A stretch of DNA of 64,000 bases from Turritopsis dohrnii (Eukaryota; Cnidaria; Hydrozoa; Anthoathecata; Oceaniidae). Below, piece by piece: positions 38,167-47,200 of this stretch. Both the position numbers and the translations under genes were made by a program. Positions within the stretch are counted from its first letter, which is position 1. The number at the start of each line of letters is the position of its first letter. Under the pieces are notes generated by a model. That model did no database searches. It was not told where the DNA came from and saw nothing but the letters and a program-made list of their open reading frames with translations. Location of the stretch: the NCBI GenBank assembly GCA_027922465.2, contig BQMF02000011.1, forward strand, positions 1,364,001 through 1,428,000, written 5' to 3'.

Positions 38167-39432
38167 TCAGTCTGTACAAATTTTCCTCTTTTTAGTATGT
38201 GAGGTAGAACTTTTACACACTTTCTTTATCAAGATTGCGTAAGGACGAATCTGTGCGTCATCACATGTGACGTAATATATTCCAACTCTAGGTTCTTTAA
38301 CTTCTCTCGTGTAATCTGGATTGACTCTGTTCATGAAAATCAACTTATACTTCTCACCTTCATGTTCAAATAATGTAGCATACCTCTCTGCAACAGCTGG
38401 TGTTGGAGTTGAATATATTCCTCGTCCAAATTTGAAACGCTTTCCTCTTTTCAGCTCGTAACCATTAGCTGCTATTGAGCCCGCGAATACTTGATTTGTA
38501 CCATGGTATGAGACTGGCCATTCTCCTTCTACGTCATAAGTGCGATCGACCGAAGCAGACGCACCAAGCCATACATCATCGTCGTATTTTCCAAGGACTT
38601 TAATTGCGAACTTTTGATAGCCAAGAGGTCGTTGCAATTCTCTACCGCCTCTCTTATACTCATTTTCCTTTTCATTAGATGCATCTGGATATTTGAAATT
38701 GTAACGAGGATCCAAATCATCCAGGTTAACTGCTATCAAGTTATTCCCTTCAAGTAGATGAAGGGTGGATGCCGGTTGTATATTGTAGTCTAACAATGTA
38801 CGCCCGTTTTCCAGTTGCTTTCCAGCCAATAGTAGTCGTTGCTGATCAGGCAGTATACCTTCTTGGTATTGGATTTTCTCTTTGATGTCATCAATTTTAT
38901 CGTTCGGATCACAAAACATTTGGATTGTTCTGCCCGTCAAAGGTTTTACAAATATCGACATTCCACCTCCACCTCGTAGTCTTAAAATTAGATGCAATAC
39001 AGATTCGTTTTCGATATTGTAATCGGATAAACATCGCCCATCTTCCAATTGTTGTCCGCAAAAAATCAGCCGTTGTTGGTCTGGAGGAATACCCTCACTT
39101 TCTTGAATTTCATATTTTAAATCCTCGATGGTGAATGTAGGGCCAACCATCACCGTGGTTTCTTTTGTCAATCTCTTAACGATTATTTTCATATTTCTGT
39201 GTTTTTCGGTTTTGAGTTCAGGGTTTCTACTATGCTGTTTACAGACAAAGGAGAAACTTTGAAGGTTAGATATCGACCGAGATGATAGTTTCTCATTCTG
39301 TTCATTGCCTTTTGTGAACTTGTCGCTTATATTTGCCAAATCTAGTTTTTCAGCATTCATGTCATCCTTGTCACCAATAACAACGTTTAATCCGAGAGCA
39401 GCAGACAATCCAGACGCTAAAACACTGGTCAT
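38167..39432 (-). CDS. Fusion of two ubiquitin-like domains with a PARP-like ADP-ribosyltransferase domain, 421 aa
   Basis: Single exon. Residues 1-80 have no recognised domain. Ubl1 (81-155) keeps the ubiquitin core [12 protein letters not shown] and ends in LRLRGG, a typical deubiquitinase cleavage site, but lacks the Lys48 and Lys63 equivalents (Gln and Asn). Ubl2 (about 158-229) keeps [20 protein letters not shown] with the Lys48 equivalent but has no terminal di-glycine. Residues about 240-404 resemble the catalytic fold of PARP-type transferases: SYHGT (His310), FGRGIYSTP (Tyr340) and [16 protein letters not shown], which aligns with the family's EYIVYDxxQ strand. The third triad position is then Tyr386 rather than Glu, an H-Y-Y arrangement as in PARP16. 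Such enzymes, if active, transfer single ADP-ribose units. The C-terminus has a basic KKRK. It may modify ubiquitin or act on ubiquitin-bound partners; this is inference. The translation start could also be Met81. A miniature transposon lies 66 bp upstream. Confidence 0.75.
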   Translation of the reverse strand: MTSVLASGLSAALGLNVVIGDKDDMNAEKLDLANISDKFTKGNEQNEKLSSRSISNLQSFSFVCKQHSRNPELKTEKHRNMKIIVKRLTKETTVMVGPTFTIEDLKYEIQESEGIPPDQQRLIFCGQQLEDGRCLSDYNIENESVLHLILRLRGGGGMSIFVKPLTGRTIQMFCDPNDKIDDIKEKIQYQEGILPDQQRLLLAGKQLENGRTLLDYNIQPASTLHLLEGNNLIAVNLDDLDPRYNFKYPDASNEKENEYKRGGRELQRPLGYQKFAIKVLGKYDDDVWLGASASVDRTYDVEGEWPVSYHGTNQVFAGSIAANGYELKRGKRFKFGRGIYSTPTPAVAERYATLFEHEGEKYKLIFMNRVNPDYTREVKEPRVGIYYVTCDDAQIRPYAILIKKVCKSSTSHTKKRKICTD

Positions 39433-39497
39433 GATTATGTGATTCGGTTGTATTTTTTGTTACTAAACGAAAGATCATAAATATCAAAAGGAACATA

Positions 39498-39952
39498 CCG
39501 TATTCTCTCTAACTAGCGCCCCTCTCCAGTAAGCGCCCCTCTCTAATAAGTGCCCTCTGCTAGTCAAAAATATTTTTATAAGCGCTCCTCTCCAATAAGC
39601 GCCCGGGCGCTTATTAGAGGGACTTAACATTACTCAGAAATTAATAAGCGCCCGGGCGGTAATTAGAACTTTGAACAAAAACAAAATATTCTGTAATAGA
39701 AACGGAAGGCTATATTTTTGTGATGTCTAAATTTAAGTTATAAGTACAAAATCTTATTTCGGTGCCATGAAAAATATAGTTGTTTTTACTCTTTTATATG
39801 ATAAAAAGCAATGCCTCGTTCACAGCTAGCACGACCATTTCAAAATGCTTTTATAAGCGCCCCTGTCCAATTAGCGCCCCTCTCTAATAAGCGCCCCCCT
39901 AATTTCCAAAAACATTTTATAAGCGCCCGGGCGCTTATTTGAGAGAATACGG
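39498..39952. mobile_element. CCGTA/GCGCCC miniature element, copy 3 (455 bp)
   Basis: Ends CCGTATTCTCTC and the complement of GAGAGAATACGG match perfectly, flanked by TA. Internal blocks of AAGCGCCCCTCTCCAATAAG recur near both ends. It lies immediately upstream of the ubiquitin/ART gene. Confidence 0.75.
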
Positions 39953-40199
39953 TATGGCTTAATTGGTCGTTTAAAATATGAGTTTTTCCAAACTTATTTT
40001 TTCGATTTTCTCTTATTTCTGCTCTTTCATTTTTGATAAAATCGGCACCATTGGAAAAGTAGAAAAACGATGTTTCTGTTTATATAAAAATTATCCTGCT
40101 TCGATAACAATTTGCTGAATTATATGCAGTTAAAATTTTGTTTCCAATATTGATACACACTGTATAATTCCCTACAAATCGCACGATTCTATGTTCTAA

Positions 40200-40253
40200 G
40201 CCCAAATATGTGAATAACGCACCTGCCCTAAGTATAACTCAGTTACGCCACTG
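40200..40253. repeat. Solitary right end of the hAT-like family
   Basis: The block CCCAAATATGTGAATAACGC continuing to CTCAGTTACGCCACTG aligns with the last 53 bp of the element at 18819-19447. No partner left end was found. Confidence 0.65.
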
Positions 40254-40628
40254 AAACCTGAAGCTGATCTCAAAACGTCGCCACCTAAAAAACACTTCAA
40301 ATAATAGAATCTATCGATATATCATTTAAGAGTTCATTCTCATGGATCGAAAACTGATACTGGTCCCAAAAACCTTTCTACTTCAATGGGTGTTCAGCAA
40401 ACACTGGTAAATCCATTTTTGGCAATCTGCATGTTTACATAGAAGTCGAAGACACGGCAGAAGCTGTACTCGTTCTTTCCTTAATGCTCAATTCCTCTAG
40501 TTTAAATTCTAAACTTGCATCTAGGGAATTAATTGGCATGAGTTTGATGAGGCTTTCTATAAACAAAAAACATCGTTTTTTGCGATGATCCTTTGCGACA
40601 GCGCAAATTTTTCTTCAGTGGACACTTA

Positions 40629-41204
40629 GGGGTTGTTTATATGGAGAATTTTCATCCCGGGATGAAATTTACTACGTGTAGCCGGGCTGGAGATCCATCC
40701 CATCGTTTTAATGAAACACTTGTAATCAAAAAGTTGCGTTTACATGAAAGAAATTTCACATCCGGGCTGAACTCAACCCGGGCTGGAAATCCCATCTCGG
40801 CAAGGCTCTGCCGAGATAGGATTTCCAGCCCGGGCTGAGTTCAGCGCAGGTGTGAAATTTAAAAAAATCAAAAATATAATAAGGATTATAACGTTGACAA
40901 GTATAAACAGAAGGAAAGCCATATGGTTGGTATCTATTCGAATGACTTAAATACTTTAGATCACCTAAGTTTTCATCTGATGAAGAAAATGCAACTCAAA
41001 AATACATAAATTTGAAAAAGATCTTATAAAAAAAGTATGCACTAGTGCTCTGGAAAAATTAAAGAAATTCGTCATAATTTTTTGATTGAATAGTTTTTTT
41101 CATAACACCGGGCTGAACGTATCCATATAAATGCTCTTATATTCCAGCCCGGTACCGAGATGAAATTTCAACCCGGGATGAAAATTCTCCATGTAAACAA
41201 CCCC
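40629..41204. mobile_element. PIF/Harbinger-like miniature element (576 bp)
   Basis: Ends GGGGTTGTTTATATGGAGAA and, inward from the right, GGGGTTGTTTACATGGAGAA differ at one base, and the match continues through TTTTCATCCCGGG. TTA flanks both sides (40626-40628 and 41205-41207). An internal palindrome around CCCGGGCTGGAAATC sits at about 40775-40840. The frame 40593-40838 is a by-product of it. Confidence 0.8.
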
Positions 41205-41207
41205 TTA

Positions 41208-42141
41208 GCTTTAGCTTTACCACAAGGCTCTCTAACACAGTGATTAAATTCCTTAAAATCGACACTCTCCTACACTGGAGATTTATTCTGCTACTGATCA
41301 GTAAACAGCGAACTTAATAACATAAAAGAAATATGCTCACCACACAATGTAAAGATCAACTTCTCGCTCTAAAACAATAGTACTCAAATTCAACAATAGA
41401 AAATCAAATGTAAAAAAAAAAATTATATGAGAAGAAAATTCCGTTCTGTGTGTGAAAAAAATGGCAACAATATTAAACTTTAAGTGACCCATACCTAAAT
41501 CTTAAATTAACCTCACGAATACACATAACATGAAAATCCTGACATACATCGTCAACCAATAGCCATAGCATGGAAATGAACCTAAATCTCAAAAAAAAAA
41601 AAAAGAAAAAGAAAAAAACTATACACACGAAAATCCTCAAGTTCTCAATCAAAAGTGTCTTCCAAACCTAAAATCTCAGTAACAGGAGAACATAGAGCGA
41701 ACGTGAATTTCCTTAAGAAACAAATGGAAACGAAAAGAATTATAACGTCAGTCGTAAAAATGTAATGATAAACTCTTTTATCTTGTATGTGTCTTTATTT
41801 CTTCGCATGTCAAACTGCAAAAGAGCGTACAAAAAAAAACTTCTACAAAGAAATGAATGTGCTAGTCACGTGACAATAAAAACAATACAAAAATGGTACT
41901 CTGCCCAGTCTACAAGTTATTTTGTCGAAGCAGAACGGAGCAAAACATTTAAATCATTCTCTTATGCTTGACATGGAACATTCATTCCAGGAATAGAGCA
42001 GTATCTCACATTGTCTAACACTTTCCGTTACTGATGAAAACAAAACATCAAGAAACAGGGACTGCGGAGTAGGGTAGCTAAGCCACAGTTTTAGCCAGTT
42101 TTAGCCATTCTAATCCCATAAAATAATAATAATAATTATTG
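41208..42141. other. Intergenic; no gene seen
   Basis: AT-rich with oligo-A runs (about 41590-41625). The 68-codon frame at 41765-41971 is Lys-rich and unrecognised. No repeat family member identified. Confidence 0.45.
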
Positions 42142-42442
42142 TGCAGCGATGGTGTAGTGGTTAGTACCTTTGAGTGCGATCGCTGCGACCCGTGTTCGAG
42201 TCCAGTCATGTCGTATCTCAATACACCACTTCGATGCGCTTTAAACGCAGCGAATCAGCCTATTAGGAGCCATCGACTGACTGCACATTGGCCTTCGGGC
42301 AAGTTAGAGCAATGCTACACGTATCTGTGGCGGTAAGTCAACTAACAGTTGCAAGTCGGCGGGTGGAAGAACCAACCATTACGGATGGAAACCCAAGGAC
42401 TAAAAACTCCCGTTACCTACTTACTTACTTACTTACTTACTA
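42142..42442 (+). repeat. tRNA-derived SINE with (TTAC)n tail
   Basis: The head contains a box A-like TGGTGTAGTGGTTAGTA and a box B GTGTTCGAGTCC at tRNA-like spacing. A tRNA-unrelated body follows, ending in a TTAC/ACTT tandem tail (about 42414-42442). The head begins GCAGCGATGG. The 65-codon frame inside is incidental. Confidence 0.75.
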
Positions 42443-44093
42443 ATTCCAAGGAAACATAAACATATACTGTGTATAATTTCGAGAGTAAATTTGGGATTAG
42501 CGGATGCTGTTAAAGATCCCAGGCTCTTTGCATAACTTTGTAATATATTGTAATATATTGCAAAAAGTAAATATATGCGTAAATAGTGGACTGATCACAT
42601 CTTAAAATAGGCTTTTGCGAAAAGTTCTTCTCGGAATATTTATGATGTGTGCTTCTCTGTAGTGGTGCAAGGTTCCTCATAAGGTTTAAGTTTACATTAT
42701 GCGTCAGTTTTTTCAAATATTCCGTAAGATTTCGAACTGGTTCTTTCTGCGAGAGTGAGTCAAGGGTGATTGTAGTATAGGAAAGATTCGTCAAAAGATG
42801 TAGAAGGTGTGAAAAGGTATACTCAATTACTTGTTTTTCCCTTAAAACCTAACTGACTGAAAACCAGAATGAGTCTACTTAGCTACATTGAGATATTGCA
42901 TTCAAATAGCAATATGGTATTTTCGTAATTCAGCTGTTGAAAATAGTATATGGCTTGTTGATGCAGAAGTTACACTGTGAAAGAGTTTCAGTAAACAGCA
43001 ATTATTGAACAGTATGTTCATTAGTTCCACTGTGAGACCAATATACTCTTCGGCGTTTGAATAGCGATCTTCTGTATAATTTCTGCGTAGCCATTGTTGT
43101 ACAATCGATTCTAACCGTAAACGAAGACATTTTCATCTGCAGCAATTTCAATTCATGCAATTATAACACTTTGGAGATTACCAAAATGTATATTTCTCCG
43201 AAAGCATTTGAAAAATATTTTTGTGGAACAAAATCGAACTGAAGTGTAGAAAACAACCATTGTAAGTGATGTTTGTTCCCGCAATTATTAATGTTTGTTG
43301 TCATAATTGATATTTTTTGGTTTGTATGGCTTTTGCATGGTTAACATAAGTTTACGTAAGTGTACATTTTAATTAGCGCTTGAAGCAGACTATATCAACA
43401 TGGTTAACGAATGGTGCTAAATGCTCTGAAGGCGGAAATACACCATATAATGTTCACCCATTCGTTGCATTAACAAACTGTGTGTCATATGACACAGAAA
43501 GTTTAGCATGCCTTCCGGTATCATGGCACAATTCTATTTTAGACAACTATTACAGAAGAAAAGCATGCATATTGTATGCCTTGCATAAGACATATTTCAT
43601 AGGATTCTGCGATTCACTTCAGAAAACCTCTCCTTGTTTATCCAGATATAGCTTCCCTAAAACTGTCGAAACTAGCATGAATAAACAAGAGTAGATACGA
43701 CTTTAAAATTATGCTGAAAGTTTGCTGTTGATAGAAAATTTGAAATTTACAAATACAGAATTGTACATTTTATTTTTAATAAGTGACGATAAGAATTTCA
43801 GTATCGCGTGATAAAGAGTAAATTTGGTAAATATTTGATTAGATATCCGTAGATTAGATATCCAATAAACATGTGTGATCTAAAACCTCATTAAAAACGG
43901 ACATTGAATGAGTTTTGTGAAATCATGCTGATTTGATATGGCTATTAAACAGGAATAGTTACTAATAGATATCATCAGAATATATCATGCAGAAATTGCT
44001 TTTAACTTGTTACTATGAGAAAAAAAATCAAAAAATATTCCTGAGATGTGTCTTGTTTTTAAAATAGTATTGCATGAGTTGTCGTTGTTTTGT
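42443..44093. other. Intergenic; only short unassignable frames
   Basis: Frames at 42510-42794 (minus, 94 aa), 43057-43242 and 43380-43694 (plus, 104 aa) show no motif that I recognise. The last has six cysteines but no signal peptide and no clear splice partner. None is annotated as a gene. Confidence 0.4.
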
Positions 44094-44268
44094 GATTGAA
44101 AATAATGTCGCATAAGAAAATAATGTCGCAGCGTGGTTTCAATATAATGTAGAAAGTAACGTTGATTTAGAAATTACTAATAATAAGTAAACCAAAAAAT
44201 GAACAATGAAAAAGACATGTATTGAAACCACGGTGCGGCATTATTTTCTAATGTGACATTATAATTAC
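44094..44268. mobile_element. Miniature element, AATAATGTCGCA family, just upstream of the chitinase-like gene
   Basis: Left TGAAAATAATGTCGCATAAG then AAAATAATGTCGCAGCGTGG mirrors the right GTGCGGCATTATTTTCTAAT then GTGACATTATAATTACA. The motif is duplicated within each arm. The element ends 32 bp before the ATG of the GH18 gene. A second, interrupted copy is at 51907-53594. Confidence 0.75.
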
Positions 44269-44299
44269 AGTTTTCGTGGTTTTTTGGGTTTTTTTACAG

Positions 44300-47200
44300 A
44301 TGGGTATATTGAAGAAAATTTTGATGGTATTCAGTATGGTTATACATTGCAAAGGTTCGTTTTCTTGTTTGTTGATATCACAATAACTTTATATCATTAT
44401 TCCCTGTGGTAATACCCCGCATCTATTAGTTCTCGAATGACATTTTTGATACTTTGAAATTGATAGACATGATTGATATTGGAATCGATAGTGGACCTTT
44501 GCAAATGCAGATCTGATGGTTGTATATTCTTTCGTCAGGGGCGTAGCAAGTCATTTTGAGTTGGGCGGGTGCTCAATAAATCTGTATTATCGAAGGAGGC
44601 CCAACCATGGTTAGGGCCGATACGCCCAGAACATCCAAGCCCAGGCTCAACCCCCCAAGCCCCCTAATTCTACGTCCTTATTCGTGGGAAATAACTGTAG
44701 GATTTCTAGTGATATAATTTCAAGTCACAAGCAACATTAAAAACGCGGTCCATGTTGACTTTGAGCTCTAATGTGATACGCTTACACGTTCAAACAGCAA
44801 TTGACAGTACCCACCTTGTTTTTTATGTTGAACCATGGAGGTATAAAACAGAAGGAGAACGAACTAAAAATCTGCTATTGTACTATCCGTGATGCGCTGC
44901 ATTGTTTAAGTCCTCAGTGTGTAATAACATATAATTGCTATCATCTTGCATAATTTTTATAATTTTGGCGTTCTTGCGTGAAAATTTCGTTCATATCAAT
45001 TCTCCAATGTGATTAAAGATCGTTAGGGTAAAGTTCTTAGCATGCATAATCTGTAGGAATTGGGAGAATTATGCAAAAACGTCACAAATATGCAACGAAA
45101 ACATTGCAACTTTAGGTCTGTATATCTCGTGATCCCCTCAAGCAGTTTCGCCGAGCTTCAGTTTTTGAAGAGAGAATAATCCTAAGTTTTTGCACGTACC
45201 GCGGCACTATCGAGGCGCATTTAAGTCAGAAGATATGTAGATTGGAACTTATACATGAATTACGCGATATCTTCAACTCTGTATAAAAACATAGATTTTC
45301 ATTTGTTTCTCAAGGAAGCTTTAGGTTTAATAATCTGCTTGTCACTATGCAGCAAGTTGATCCGTTGTTATAATGGATGATATTTGGTTTTTAAATTGTC
45401 GTTAATTTTTAAAAAAGTATTTGTTTCACCGACAACCAGCCGAAAGCGCATCACGGATGACATCAAAGTGATACCGCAATGAATAGAATAGTCATTATCT
45501 GAATAATAGAAAAATAAGAGTTCGTTCTCCTTCTGTTTTATACCTCCATGGTTGAACATTACTTTACTGAATATAACATTTTGTTCCTTGTCAACCACCT
45601 CTATTAATATAGAGATATTAAAAATGAGGCGAGACCTAACTATACCCTAATCCGAACTCGACGAGACCTGTATATCAACATATATCAATCAAACGTATCG
45701 AGGTTTTTAAATGTCATTAAACAAAAAATAACTCGACATTTTTCCTGCTAGGTTTTCAGTCACCAAAATTGATAACGTTCTGGGGTCAAAACACAGCTTT
45801 CGATTCAACTGGCTCCAATGAAAAATCTTTGACAAATTTATGTGGCGACAAATCTCCATATGCAACTGTAGTGATAGGCTTTGTTAGCCGTTTCTATGAC
45901 GAAAGGAACAAAGGTAATGTTGTTCGTTTCTTTTGTTTAAAATATGTCTTTGCAATGCAATCTGTCATTTCCTGTCTTGCATTGTTTCATTTGTTTTATA
46001 CCCAACAAGATCTTTCTTTGTAAATGGAAGAAACATTTTTAGTTCTTTTACCTAGGTCATTTTCATCTTCATTCTTCCTTACAGATTTGCTTCCTGGAAT
46101 GGGTTTTTCATTTCACTGTAATAAAGCCACAGACGACAGTCATCCGTCATTGCTTTACTGTCCAAGAATTGCAAATGATATCAGATATTGTCATGAGCAT
46201 GATCGAAAGATTCTGATTGGCTTAGGTGGTCCTAACTCACCTTCATCTTTCAAGAATCAACAACAAGCAGAAAAATTCGCTCGTACAGTGTGGAATCTAT
46301 TTCTAGGTGGTGATGATATGCCGGATCTAAGACCATTCGGAAGGTTTGTACGGCATTTCTTTAGCTATTAGGGTTGCTTCTAGTACAATATCCCGACAGG
46401 ACATTTATCCGACAATCAATAACCCCTAACCATAACCCTAACCCTAACCCCAACTCTAACCCCAACCCTAACCCTAACGCACCTCCTATTATTGGTCATC
46501 GGCGAAATGGCCTGTCAGGAAAATGTCGGTCGGGCTACTGTCCAGATATCATTAGAGGTTAGATATTGTCAATTCATGTATTAAATGATATGCAGCTCAG
46601 ATAACCGTTACTTTGAAAGCTGTTTTCTTTTACCTGAATTTCTGGTTATTTAACACGGACATTGTTCTCCCCCCAAAGGTTATTTTGTAGAAATCGCCTA
46701 AAAATATGTTTTCGTCTCTCTGAAGCATCGTCCATTCGACTCTCTTTGTTTAGTGTTGTACTGGATGGCATCAATATATACATGGACGATCAAAATTCTC
46801 AATATATGAATGTCTTCTTAAAAACGTTACACGACCTACGTCAGTCTGATCTTTCTAAAAAATATTACATCACCATTTCGCCATCCTGTATGTTCCCTGA
46901 CCCGTATTTTGGACCTGGAAACAACATGATTTTAGATGACACAAAACATATTGTTGATCAGGTATCTACAGATGTCATTGTCTTCATGTAGAAAATAAAC
47001 TACAAATTGTTGTGATTACGATGAAGCTTTCATATTCCCTTCGCATTGCCTTTAATCTTTATGTGTCATCCTTCATAACAAGCCATATTATAACTGTGAA
47101 ATATTCGATGATTAACAAAGCGATTTACCCTAATGGGCAAAATCAGTCAAAAAGTCGAAATAGTGTGTATAGAAATACACTATAGAAATACACTCCATCG

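Noticed and set aside
38167..39432. A plain polyubiquitin gene
   Set aside because: Only two diverged domains are present, the second lacks RGG, and a conserved non-ubiquitin domain follows.
42142..42220. A functional tRNA gene
   Set aside because: Box A and box B are present, but no full acceptor stem pairing is visible and a SINE body with tail follows.
43380..43694. A short cysteine-containing gene of 104 codons
   Set aside because: No signal peptide, no motif and no splice partner; too weak to call.
44537..44700. A complete hAT element starting CAGGGGCGTAG in intron 1 of the chitinase-like gene
   Set aside because: The left end is convincing but the right end (CTACGTCC) is too degraded and no 8-bp duplication is visible.
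46431..46478. Chromosome end or assembly join at a telomere
   Set aside because: The tract is short, degenerate and lies inside an intron with coding exons on both sides.
46662..46991. Reading exon 4 of the chitinase-like gene through to the stop at 46991
   Set aside because: Splicing at 46961 to 47604 keeps phase and continues the GH18 barrel; the read-through would truncate it.
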